The notes beneath the pieces were generated by a model. The model saw only the letters and a program-made list of their open reading frames with translations, did not search any database and was not told where the DNA came from. A stretch of 44,046 bases of DNA from an uncultured Desulfosoma sp. (lineage in GTDB: Bacteria; Desulfobacterota; Syntrophobacteria; Syntrophobacterales; DSM-9756): the NCBI GenBank assembly GCA_937960435.1, contig CALGPN010000029.1, forward strand, positions 1 through 44,046, written 5' to 3'. Position 1 is the stretch's first letter. Each line of letters starts with the position of its first letter. Shown piece by piece: positions 1-7,919 of this stretch. The position numbers and the translations under genes were made by a program.

Positions 1-447
1 AGCAGGGAGGGGGGGCCCGTCGGCATTTTGTCCTTGTCCGGAATACGACACCGCCCAAGATCCAAAAAGCTCGGACAAATTTTGAGGAAGCAGTCAAAAC
101 TCCCATTTGCGAGGGACCAGCCCTGCGAGATGAGCGTCGGCAAGGTTCAGACCACACAGAGCAACCTCGTGCTCCGAGTCGCCATGCCCAAACACGCGGC
201 GCACAGGAACAGGTCTCCGGAGGGTTGATCCAGAGGCAGAACTCTTGGGGAAACCGGGTTTTGCCAGGAGGACAGGCCCCGAGAATCGACAAAAGGTTTT
301 CGGTCTCTGGACGCTGAAGGCACAGAACCTGGAACTGCAATGAGTTTCGTGAAATCGGAGGCCAAGCCCAGGCCATGTGCGTGCTCTTCAGGTCAGCCCG
401 ACGGGATCGGGATTCAACGCCTGCGGGATACCGCCGGGCGGTTCACC
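1..447. other. Region without a recognisable gene
   Basis: I find no convincing coding sequence here; the short open frames on both strands show no recognisable family features or ribosome binding site. A 13-base palindrome (ACCGCC-G-GGCGGT, 430-442) lies just past the stop of the minus-strand response regulator ending at 448. It has no following T-run on the minus strand, so it is at best a weak terminator. A 7-base inverted repeat (TTGTCCG / CGGACAA) lies near 33-77 with wide spacing. Confidence 0.4.
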
Positions 448-876
448 TCACCACGACTTTTCGGTCATGATCTTGCGCAGTTTTTCTTCGGTCTGTTTTT
501 CCACGAGAATCATCTTTGTGGCCTTGGCCTTCTTGATCTTTTCCGTCAGCACTTCCACGTCGGCGGGTTTTTCGAGAAAATCGGTGGCCCCCAGTTTCAT
601 CGCCTCAATGCCCTTGTCCAACGAGGCATAGCCGGTGAGCAAAATGACCTGCATCTCGGGACGCTTGGTCTTGATCAATTCCAGGGCCTGAATGCCGTCC
701 ATACCGGGCATTTTCAGGTCGAGAATGATGACGTCGTAAGAATCGGCCTCAACCTTTCCGATGGCTTCCTGGGCGGAAGTGCTGGTATCCACCTTCATGC
801 CTCGGTTGCGCATTCTTTCCGCCAAGGTTTCCACGAACTCCACTTCGTCGTCCACCAACAACACCCGTTCATTCAT
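448..876 (-). CDS. Single-domain response regulator (CheY-like receiver)
   Basis: A 142-aa stand-alone receiver domain that would accept phosphate from a histidine kinase. The acidic pair D9-D10, phospho-acceptor D53 (in ILDLKMPG), T81 and K103 are all present, so it should be phosphorylatable. A charged 30-residue tail follows (KATKMILVEKQTEEKLRK), and there is no DNA-binding output domain. The start at 876 is chosen because AAAGGAG lies 7 bases upstream of the ATG and the homologous fold begins at once; a longer frame reaching 978 adds only non-homologous residues. It is the last gene of the minus-strand signalling operon and is separated from the kinase-like gene before it by 98 bases. Its receiver closely resembles the receiver of the fusion protein at 3904-5124 (DLKMPGxDGI, LLTGxxS). 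Confidence 0.9.
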   Translation of the reverse strand: MNERVLLVDDEVEFVETLAERMRNRGMKVDTSTSAQEAIGKVEADSYDVIILDLKMPGMDGIQALELIKTKRPEMQVILLTGYASLDKGIEAMKLGATDFLEKPADVEVLTEKIKKAKATKMILVEKQTEEKLRKIMTEKSW

Positions 877-974
877 GATTGCTCTCCTTTGCGCTTGGGG
901 GGATGGTATGAACGCCGGGCCATCGGTCGCAGGGTTGCCCTTTGGGGCCTGGTCTCGGGAGAACGGCCGAATCG

Positions 975-1631
975 TCACCGGCTGTGATGTTTGAGCCGCA
1001 GGATCAGAGTCCGCCCTTCCAGAGTGCGGGTTATTCCCAGGCGAGCGTCGAGGGCCGCCAGCACTTCCGGATTCGGGCCCGAGTCGGCCGGCTCCAGCCC
1101 TTCCTGTAACCCATCGATCAGGATCACTGTTTCAGGGCCCGATGTTTTGGCGCTCAGCACGAGGCTTTTCTCATGGCCGGCATGGGCCATGGCGAATTCC
1201 AGTCCGGTCCACACCGCCAGCTCAAGCATAAAGCGATTGGTCAGCACCGTTACCGGCGTCTCCGGTGCCTCGGCGCTAAGGCTCACCCCTTTCATAGAAG
1301 CAGGGCGTTGCCCCAAAGCCGCCATCAAACCGATCAGCTCGCCCACCTCCACCACCTCCATCGGCTCATCCACGCTGTGGGCAAAGCGGTTCATGTCCTT
1401 GACAATCACATCGGCCCGCCCAGTCTGTCGCCGCACGCGCTCGGCCAGTGTGGCCAATTTTTCCACGTCCAGCGGCATTCCCTTCCGATGCATCGCCAAC
1501 AGATCTTCCATGAGGCCGGTGCTTTCCCGAATGACCGCGAGAACGTTTTTAATCTCATGGGAAATGGAGGCCAAGATTCGGCCGAAAATTTGCAACCCGG
1601 CAGTCGCTACGGGATCGTGATCCGTCGTCAT
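975..1631 (-). CDS. Histidine-kinase-like protein with H-box but degenerate ATPase part
   Basis: A 218-aa protein whose N-terminal third is a HisKA-type dimerisation helix pair carrying the H-box SISHEIKNVLAVI, with H25 as the expected phosphorylated histidine. The second half (about 100-218) sits where a HATPase_c domain would be, but I cannot see an N-box asparagine, a DxGxG box or a GxGLGL box. It therefore probably cannot bind ATP and may act as a phosphotransfer intermediate or as a scaffold for the neighbouring kinase. There is no membrane segment, so it is cytoplasmic. Its ATG overlaps the stop of the preceding receiver gene by 4 bases (ATGA type), indicating translational coupling. 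The H-box identification is secure; the role is inferred. Confidence 0.75.
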   Translation of the reverse strand: MTTDHDPVATAGLQIFGRILASISHEIKNVLAVIRESTGLMEDLLAMHRKGMPLDVEKLATLAERVRRQTGRADVIVKDMNRFAHSVDEPMEVVEVGELIGLMAALGQRPASMKGVSLSAEAPETPVTVLTNRFMLELAVWTGLEFAMAHAGHEKSLVLSAKTSGPETVILIDGLQEGLEPADSGPNPEVLAALDARLGITRTLEGRTLILRLKHHSR

Positions 1632-2002
1632 CGGGGGGCTGCCTCCTTTGTTGTCGCCTGGTGGATCTTTTCCATAAGCACCTCGATATTGACGGGTTTC
1701 ACCAAGTAGAACTCGGCTCCGGCCTCGCTCGACCCGGCTTCGAAATCCTCCAAAGACCCATGGCCGGTCATGAAAATAAAGCGCAGATTCGGCTGGATGC
1801 GTTCCATCTTTTTTTTCATTTCCAGACCGCCCATTTTAGGAATTTTAACATCCAAAATAGCAATATCATACGGCGTGTTTCGAACCGCCTCAAGCGCTTC
1901 CTGCGGGGCTGCGAACCAGTCGACTTCATAACCTCTTAAAGTTAGGCGTTCGGCCAGCGTGGACACCAGCTCCACTTCGTCATCAACTAACAAGATGCGC
2001 AT
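1628..2002 (-). CDS. Single-domain response regulator
   Basis: A 124-aa receiver domain with acidic residues D7-D8, phospho-acceptor D51 (ILDVKIPK), T79 and K102. No effector domain follows. The start at 2002 is chosen because MRILLVDDE is the canonical first strand; a longer frame exists upstream but runs into the end of the sensor kinase gene (stop at 2022) and adds no domain. It lies 19 bases downstream of the sensor kinase and overlaps the next kinase-like gene by 4 bases, so all three should be made together. The acceptor-loop sequence DVKIPKMGG departs slightly from the usual DxxMPxMDG, lacking the methionine. It is the probable first acceptor of the kinase at 2022-3740, by inference from position. 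Confidence 0.88.
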   Translation of the reverse strand: MRILLVDDEVELVSTLAERLTLRGYEVDWFAAPQEALEAVRNTPYDIAILDVKIPKMGGLEMKKKMERIQPNLRFIFMTGHGSLEDFEAGSSEAGAEFYLVKPVNIEVLMEKIHQATTKEAAPR

Positions 2003-2021
2003 CGGCTTCTCCCAGATCGGT

Positions 2022-3740
2022 TCAGCGCACAAGGGGCAGAGTGAAGGTGAAGGTGGTCCCCTTTCCCAATTGGCTTTCCACATGAATCTCGCCGCCAAGC
2101 TCCTTCACCAGTCCGTAGGTGATGGAAAGTCCCAGCCCCGTTCCACCGCGACTGCGTTTCGTGGTAAAAAAGGGTTCAAAGATCTTCTTGAGGTCCCCTT
2201 CCGCAATTCCGCAGCCATCGTCGGCCACGTCTATGGCCAGGACGCCATCTCGTCTGCGGACCCGGATGGCGATGTGCCCACCCTCGCTGACTGCGGCAAA
2301 GGCATTGTTCAAAAGATTGACCAACACCTGCTGAACCTTGCCGAGATCACTCTCGACCGCGGGAAGGTCGTCGGGCACCTCGGCCCTGAGTTCGATCGAC
2401 CGATAGCTCGCTTCCTTTTCGAAGAACCCTGCCACTTCGCCGATCACGTCCTTGATGTTGAACGTCTGAAGGGCCGGCGGGCCGCCCATGTGCCGGGCAA
2501 AGCCCAACAGTCGCCGAGTGATGGTCCCGCAGCGTTCCACTGATTTCAGGATGGAATCCACCAGGGCGAGCAGTTTTTCGTCGGCCGCATAATTTTCTTT
2601 CAACAGAAACAGATCCTTGATCAGCCCAGCCTTTTCGTTGATCACCGCCAGCGGATTGTTGATTTCATGGGCGACGCCCGCAGCCAATCGGCCGATGGAC
2701 GCCATCTTGTTTGAATATTCCACCTGGTGCAAGGTTGCGACACGCTTTTGGTCCGCATCATAGATTTGTGAAACCAGATAGGTCGTGCCCCAGAGGATCA
2801 CCACGATGATGGCGGCTACGCTCACCGTGAGGAACATAAGGATTTCCAGTTGGGCTTTTTTCCAAGACTGAAACAGTTCGCCCTTGCTTTTGCAAATCAT
2901 CAAAATGAAAGGCGTGTTTTCGATGTAGGCGTATCCGAGCACCAGAGGATTTTTCCCTGGGTCGACCGCGTCGATCACCTCGGAGCGTTCCGAATGTGGT
3001 GGTACCGGGAGGGGAATGGGATTGAGGACGGGGCCGAAGATGCGCGAGGGTGTCTGGAGGATGCCCGAGCGGTTGACGAGGAAGGCGTCGCCGTGGCCGG
3101 CGAGGTCGAGTTCGGCGAACAAGTGGTTGAATTTATCGGTGTCGATGGTGGCCCGGAGCACATAAGGCCGACCGGTAAGGCAACGGCAGTGAATGGCGAT
3201 GACGAAATGAGGCATCTGTCTCACCCCAAGGAACACATCGCTTACATAAATTCCCTCTTGAAGCACGTGCCGGTACCAATCTTCACCGCTGTAATCGATG
3301 CCCTCAAGCAGAAAGGGACCGGCGTAGGCGCGCTGGATTCCCTGTTCATCGATGACGCCGAGATCAATGAAACCGCCGAAGGCCCGTTTCAAATTCTCGA
3401 GAATCTGGGCCAAGCGCACCGGGTTCATGATGTCTTCCAAAAGGGTGTCCTCGATCACATAGGCCAGGGCCGATTTGCGCTCTTGCAAGAAAAAGCTCAC
3501 ACTGCGGCGCGTGTTCGAAACCAATCGGGCGGTGCGCAATTGAATGTCGCTCTCGATCGCTTTCCGACTCACTCGGTAGTCGATGGCGGCCATGAAAATC
3601 AACGGTGTCAGCGTCACCGTCAGGGTGAGAAAGACGGTTTGCTTCCATATGCGGCGGAAATTGAAAAGATGCTTGAAGGGACCCGCCGCCACATCTTCGT
3701 GGTCCCAGAAGTCAGGCTTGAAGATCGATTTCAGCCTCAT
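2022..3740 (-). CDS. Membrane sensor histidine kinase with Cache-type periplasmic domain
   Basis: A 572-aa kinase. Residues about 34-53 form the first membrane segment and 298-318 the second. The roughly 245 residues between them look like a double-Cache ligand-binding domain (IDYSGEDWYRHV, YVSDVFLG, PHFVIAI). A HisKA domain follows with H358 in GVAHEINNPLAVI, then a HATPase domain with N-box residues near 475-479, DDGCGI at 507-512, FEPFFTTK and GTGLGLSI at 533-540. All catalytic motifs are intact. It would sense a periplasmic small ligand and autophosphorylate, and the two small receivers and the fusion receiver nearby are likely partners. The start at 3740 has only a poor ribosome binding site. 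A 163-base gap separates it from the upstream fusion gene. The ligand is unknown; the linkage to a SulP transporter suggests an anion or carboxylate. Confidence 0.92.
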   Translation of the reverse strand: MRLKSIFKPDFWDHEDVAAGPFKHLFNFRRIWKQTVFLTLTVTLTPLIFMAAIDYRVSRKAIESDIQLRTARLVSNTRRSVSFFLQERKSALAYVIEDTLLEDIMNPVRLAQILENLKRAFGGFIDLGVIDEQGIQRAYAGPFLLEGIDYSGEDWYRHVLQEGIYVSDVFLGVRQMPHFVIAIHCRCLTGRPYVLRATIDTDKFNHLFAELDLAGHGDAFLVNRSGILQTPSRIFGPVLNPIPLPVPPHSERSEVIDAVDPGKNPLVLGYAYIENTPFILMICKSKGELFQSWKKAQLEILMFLTVSVAAIIVVILWGTTYLVSQIYDADQKRVATLHQVEYSNKMASIGRLAAGVAHEINNPLAVINEKAGLIKDLFLLKENYAADEKLLALVDSILKSVERCGTITRRLLGFARHMGGPPALQTFNIKDVIGEVAGFFEKEASYRSIELRAEVPDDLPAVESDLGKVQQVLVNLLNNAFAAVSEGGHIAIRVRRRDGVLAIDVADDGCGIAEGDLKKIFEPFFTTKRSRGGTGLGLSITYGLVKELGGEIHVESQLGKGTTFTFTLPLVR

Positions 3741-3903
3741 CCGCTTACTCGCTCACCCGCCGACCCTGACCTTTCCCCCGCCGACGTCCGCCCCATTTTC
3801 GCCCCCGTCCGGGTTGCCGCCCGGGGATGGGTCGTCACAAGGCGGAGGTGCAAACGACATGGGAGAGGGTTCCCACTTCTAAGAAAAAACCCGTCGACTG
3901 AAA

Positions 3904-5124
3904 TCAATTTTCTTGCCGGCTCCTGATTCGGTCGTAGGCCCGGCGCAGGGTCTCGCTCAGCAGCTCGATGTCCACCGGTTTTTGCAGGTACGCGAAAGCC
4001 CCCAGCTCCATGCACTGCTTGCGGTCCTCTTCGCTGCCGTGACCGGTCAGGATAATCACTTCGATGTCCGGTCGGGTGCTCTTGACTCGACGCAGCACTT
4101 CGATGCCGTCGATCCCCGGCATTTTGAGGTCCAGGATCATGACTTCGGGTTCCTCTTCTTCAATCATGGTCAAGGCCGATTCTCCGTCATAGGCCACAGC
4201 GGAACCCATGTCGCGCATGATCAGGCGTTCCGAGAGAGTCTGAACGAATTCCCGCTCGTCATCGACCAGTAACACTTTGGAGGGCGTCTGAAAATCATAG
4301 CGGCGGTAAATATCGGCCTGATAGAAACCCTCTCCGACCTTGACGGTGACCCGGCGGACCCCAGGCACTTTCGCGGCGATGGCTTTGAGTTCCTCTTCCA
4401 AGCGGCTGAGGAGCAGCACGTGCTTGTTGATGGTCAGGAGGACCTCACCCCTTTCGGCGCGTACGCCGACACTATGGCCTTCCTTGGCGAGCGCCACCTC
4501 GACCTCGGCGGCGAGCAGAAAGTCCGCCGCCGCCTGCCGCGATTGAGCACTCGGCTGTAAAAGGGGCTTGTTCAGGTAGTCCCGAATCAAGGCCACCGCC
4601 TGTTCGGGCGTACTCTTATCGGTCGGCAAAACAATATCGTAAAGTTCCGCAGCCCAAGGGTCTTCTTTGCCGCGCACCTCCCGCACCCAGGCGGCACGCT
4701 CCTGGTCCTGAGCATGCAGAAGCTTCAGGGCTTCTCTTTCCTCCATTCCTTCCTGGGACCTGGCGACTTCCAGCCGGCTGCGGGTGTCGGCGATCAGGCA
4801 CACCCGAAGCACATGGCTGATGGTCGCCGGGACCAAATGGCTTGAAAAGCCGTAGATCAGGAGATGATCGGCGGAGAGCCGTTGGGCTAGGGCGAGTCGA
4901 AGGTAGGCAATGGACCGTTCCCTTTCATGGGTAAAGCGGTTGAACACCGAGGTCTTGCCGGTAAAGACTCGAGCGATGTTGGCTTCGCCCAAATTCGACA
5001 AGCGTGAGGCCTGGGCCACCAGTTCGGCGTCGGAAACGAGCTGGTAACCGGTCGCCGAAAGCAGGCCGCTGATGATCTGGTCGGCATTGCAAAAACTCCC
5101 ACTGAAGACACTGATAACGGCCAT
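3904..5124 (-). CDS. Cytidylate-kinase-like / BON-like / receiver fusion protein
   Basis: A 406-aa protein with three regions. Residues 1-185 resemble the cytidylate kinase-like (Cytidylate_kin2) family in their later motifs: LRVCLIADTRSRLE near 106-119, then a helix with QDQERAAWVREVRGKEDPW and LYDIVLPTD near 161-169. The N-terminal P-loop expected as GSGGREI is replaced by SGSFCNADQI, so nucleotide phosphorylation is doubtful. Residues 200-263 look like a BON-type fold (EVALAKEGHSVGVRAERGEV, VPGVRRVTVKVG). Residues 283-406 are a complete receiver with D288-D289, D332 and K382. GGAGG precedes the ATG at 5124 by 7 bases; a longer frame overlaps the sulP gene and adds no domain. It lies 22 bases downstream of the SulP gene. 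It could be a phosphorylation-gated partner of the transporter, but that is inference. Confidence 0.82.
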   Translation of the reverse strand: MAVISVFSGSFCNADQIISGLLSATGYQLVSDAELVAQASRLSNLGEANIARVFTGKTSVFNRFTHERERSIAYLRLALAQRLSADHLLIYGFSSHLVPATISHVLRVCLIADTRSRLEVARSQEGMEEREALKLLHAQDQERAAWVREVRGKEDPWAAELYDIVLPTDKSTPEQAVALIRDYLNKPLLQPSAQSRQAAADFLLAAEVEVALAKEGHSVGVRAERGEVLLTINKHVLLLSRLEEELKAIAAKVPGVRRVTVKVGEGFYQADIYRRYDFQTPSKVLLVDDEREFVQTLSERLIMRDMGSAVAYDGESALTMIEEEEPEVMILDLKMPGIDGIEVLRRVKSTRPDIEVIILTGHGSEEDRKQCMELGAFAYLQKPVDIELLSETLRRAYDRIRSRQEN

Positions 5125-5146
5125 GAGATCCTCCGCCTTTCCTGAT

Positions 5147-7279
5147 TCAATTTTCGGCAAGCCGGCAGACCCGAACCAGCGGGCAGACCTGCTCGGCGCT
5201 TTCGCGATGGGTCCGGTCGTAAATGGCGGCAATCGCTTTTTCCATGGTCGGGAAAATGTGATCTTCCCCGATTTTTTCCCACAGATAGGTTCGCTTCAAC
5301 ACCCGCATCACCGCTTCGTTGACCCCGCTCAGTGACACATCGATGCCCGCGGCTCGGACCCGGTCGATCATGAGTGATAGCATTTCTTCCCCCGAGGCGT
5401 CGATATCGTTGATGCCGTTGGCAACGATCACAATATGCTTGAGATCTTTAGAATCTTGCATGCGTTCGGTGATCTTGTCCTCAAGATAGCTGGCGTTGGC
5501 AAAGAACAACGGGCCATCGAAACGGACCATGGCCACATAGCGGCACTCCCGCAGGCCGTGATCGCGGGCGCTGCGCAGCGCTCCGTCCTCGGTGCGGGCC
5601 AAGGTCACCACCTTTGGGCGCATGCTCTTGTAGAGGAATACCCCCAGCGACAGCACAACCCCGACCATGATCCCGCGGTCAAGGTGGGGAGCAAAAGCCA
5701 GGGTGCTGATGAAGCTGAGAATGGAGATCAGGCCGTCATACCATTGGGCCCTCCAGGCGTGGACGAACCCGGAGACGTTGAGCAGGCCCACCACCGCCAT
5801 CATGATGATGGCGGCCAAAACGGACTGAGGCAGGTGATAAAGCAGCGGAGTGAAAAAGAGCAACACGATGACCACGGCAAGGCTGGTAAACACGCTGGAC
5901 AAGCCGCTCACGGCGCCGGCCTGAAGGTTCACGGCAGACCGGGAAAAAGAGCCCGAGACAGGATAGCTTTGCCCTAGGGATCCCAAAACGTTGGCCAGGC
6001 CCTGGCCGATCAATTCCTGGTTCGGGTCCAGGCGCTGGCCGGTCTTCGCGGCCATGGCCTTGGCGATGGAAATGGCTTCCATAAAACCCAACAGCGAAAT
6101 GATGGCGGCAAACGGCAGCAGCCGAAGCATCACATTCAGCTCCAGCTTCGGCACACCGAAAGCCGGCAGCCCTCTGGGAATGTTGCCGACCACCGCGCCG
6201 CCCCCCATCATGCGAATGGCTTCGGGCTTGAGTGCCGAATTGCCTACGCGGATATGCCAGACCGCTCCCTGGGGTTTGACTTCCGGCGGCAGTCGGTCGG
6301 CCCGGTAAAAACGCCATCCATCGGCCCTTCCGTTCACGCCGTAAAATTTCAGGCGGCGCAGCGCCTCGCGCTGAACGTGCGCTTCCTCCTGCAATCGCTC
6401 CATCTTCATGGCGATCACCTCGACTCGGTGCTTGGCATCGAGCACCGCCAAGGGATCATGGTCCTTGCGGGCGGCCTCCAGGTCCCGATAGGCTTCTGTG
6501 CGCTGTTCGGCGAGTGCCGACATTGCTTTGACCGTTTCGTTGAAAGTGCCGATCATGTGCCGCGCCTCTTGATCCTGGATGGCTTCCAGCGGGACCTCCA
6601 CGTTCTTCTCGAAGCCGATCGCCCAAGAAATGGCCGTGGTGACCACCACCGCCACCAAGACGTTGGGAATCTTTGGGGAAATCCGACGCAGCCCGTACAT
6701 GATGACAAAAGCCAGGATGCCCATGGCCAGGGTCGGCCAATGGATGTAATGGGAAGCCGCCACCAACACGCGCACAATGGTCTCGTAATGATGCTCCGCA
6801 CTGTCCACGTAGACGCCGAACATTTTCGATAATTGCGACGTAGCGATGATGATGGCGGCGGCGTTAGTGAAACCGTTGACCACCGGGTGGGACAAAAAGT
6901 TGACCAGCAGCCCCAGGCGCAACAGACCCAGAAGGAATTGAAAGAGGCCGACGATGAACGCCAAAAGGATGGCGTAAGCGATGTAAGAGGGGCTGCCGGC
7001 GGTCGCCAGCGAGGCGAGGGAGGCGCTCGTCATGAGCGAGACCACGGCGACCGGCCCGGTGGCAAGCTGCCGGCTGGAACCGAACAGCGCCGCAATCATC
7101 GGCGGGAGGAAGGCCGCGTAGAGCCCGTAATACACCGGCAAGCCGGCCAGTTGGGCGTAGGCCATGGATTGGGGAATCAAGACCAGTGCCACCGTAATCC
7201 CGGCAACGAAATCCATCCGCAAATCGTTGAGCCGGTAACCCTTGAGCCAGACGATGAAAGGAAAAAACTTGGCAATCAT
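5147..7279 (-). CDS. SulP-family anion permease with coiled-coil insertion and STAS domain
   Basis: A 710-aa inner-membrane transporter of the SLC26/SulP family, which moves sulfate, bicarbonate or dicarboxylates. The N-terminal core has the family signatures (GITVALVLIPQSMAYAQLAG, GLYAAFLPP near 51-60, TGPVAVVSLM near 74-83), the second half has GQGLANVLGSLGQSYPVSGSF near 425-445, and a cytoplasmic STAS domain occupies about 570-700 (VRFDGPLFFANASYLED, IDASGEEML). Between the membrane helix ending near 222 and VGNIPRGLPAFGVP near 364-377 there are about 140 residues, where typical members have roughly 10-20. This insertion includes a heptad-rich helix (near 245-312) and a short domain. The gene overlaps the tetR stop by 4 bases. 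Substrate cannot be read from sequence; sulfate is plausible given the sulfate-reducer context. Confidence 0.9.
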   Translation of the reverse strand: MIAKFFPFIVWLKGYRLNDLRMDFVAGITVALVLIPQSMAYAQLAGLPVYYGLYAAFLPPMIAALFGSSRQLATGPVAVVSLMTSASLASLATAGSPSYIAYAILLAFIVGLFQFLLGLLRLGLLVNFLSHPVVNGFTNAAAIIIATSQLSKMFGVYVDSAEHHYETIVRVLVAASHYIHWPTLAMGILAFVIMYGLRRISPKIPNVLVAVVVTTAISWAIGFEKNVEVPLEAIQDQEARHMIGTFNETVKAMSALAEQRTEAYRDLEAARKDHDPLAVLDAKHRVEVIAMKMERLQEEAHVQREALRRLKFYGVNGRADGWRFYRADRLPPEVKPQGAVWHIRVGNSALKPEAIRMMGGGAVVGNIPRGLPAFGVPKLELNVMLRLLPFAAIISLLGFMEAISIAKAMAAKTGQRLDPNQELIGQGLANVLGSLGQSYPVSGSFSRSAVNLQAGAVSGLSSVFTSLAVVIVLLFFTPLLYHLPQSVLAAIIMMAVVGLLNVSGFVHAWRAQWYDGLISILSFISTLAFAPHLDRGIMVGVVLSLGVFLYKSMRPKVVTLARTEDGALRSARDHGLRECRYVAMVRFDGPLFFANASYLEDKITERMQDSKDLKHIVIVANGINDIDASGEEMLSLMIDRVRAAGIDVSLSGVNEAVMRVLKRTYLWEKIGEDHIFPTMEKAIAAIYDRTHRESAEQVCPLVRVCRLAEN

Positions 7280-7881
7280 GACCCGCTGTGACCCTCCGTC
7301 GTGAGTGGTTGAAACATCCGCGTGCTCATGGCGAGCAATTCCGCGACCAGCGCCGAAGCCTCGTAAAGCCGGTAATTTTTGAGCCGGACCACGCCGTCGA
7401 CCATGGTGAACAAGATCAGTGCGGCCTTGCGCGAGGGAACGTCAATGATGGAGCCGTCGCTTTGCCCCTGCAGCACCACCTGCTCGAAAACATCCACCAG
7501 ACAGTTATAAATGTCCACCAAGTGGCTTCGATACTCGCTGTTGGTTTCGGCCAGCCGGTAGAGGTAATGATTTTGCAGGAGCAAAAACTGGCTTTCCATC
7601 TTGCCCGCCAGATAGAGATAAAAGAGCAGGACGTCCTGAATTTGATCCAACCCCTTCATCGCCGGGCGATTCTTCCGATAGTGTTCGACCTCACGGACAA
7701 TGGTGTCCTTGATTTGCTTCAAGATCGCCAGAAGCAGGTCTTCCTTGCTCTTGAAATGGTAGAAGATGGTGCCTTCGGCGACGCCGGTGGCGCCGGCGAG
7801 TTCGGCGATGGAAGTGTTGGTGAACCCTTTTTCGGCGAACAACCGTGTTGCGGCATCGAGGATGGCCTCTCTACGGGTCAT
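7276..7881 (-). CDS. TetR/AcrR-family transcriptional regulator
   Basis: A 201-aa repressor-type protein. The N-terminal helix-turn-helix (residues about 3-50) has the usual TetR signature: ILDAATRLFAEKGF, then TSIAELAGATGVAEGTIFYHFKSKEDLL. The remaining 150 residues are the helical ligand-binding and dimerisation part, with no recognisable specificity signature. It is the first gene of the minus-strand operon and overlaps the SulP start by 4 bases, so it likely governs expression of the transporter and signalling genes. A perfect 14-base palindrome 25 bases before its start is the probable operator. This class often responds to acyl-CoA or toxic organics, but the effector here is unknown. 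Confidence 0.93.
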   Translation of the reverse strand: MTRREAILDAATRLFAEKGFTNTSIAELAGATGVAEGTIFYHFKSKEDLLLAILKQIKDTIVREVEHYRKNRPAMKGLDQIQDVLLFYLYLAGKMESQFLLLQNHYLYRLAETNSEYRSHLVDIYNCLVDVFEQVVLQGQSDGSIIDVPSRKAALILFTMVDGVVRLKNYRLYEASALVAELLAMSTRMFQPLTTEGHSGS

Positions 7882-7905
7882 AGGTCCTCCAGACTCAACA
7901 TCCTG

Positions 7906-7919
7906 ACTGAGTACTCAGT
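7906..7919. promoter_or_regulatory. Palindromic TetR-type operator
   Basis: The 14-base sequence ACTGAGTACTCAGT is a perfect palindrome starting 25 bases upstream of the tetR ATG. Its size, dyad symmetry and location match operators of TetR-family repressors, so autoregulation of the whole minus-strand operon is likely. The binding itself is inferred. Confidence 0.7.
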
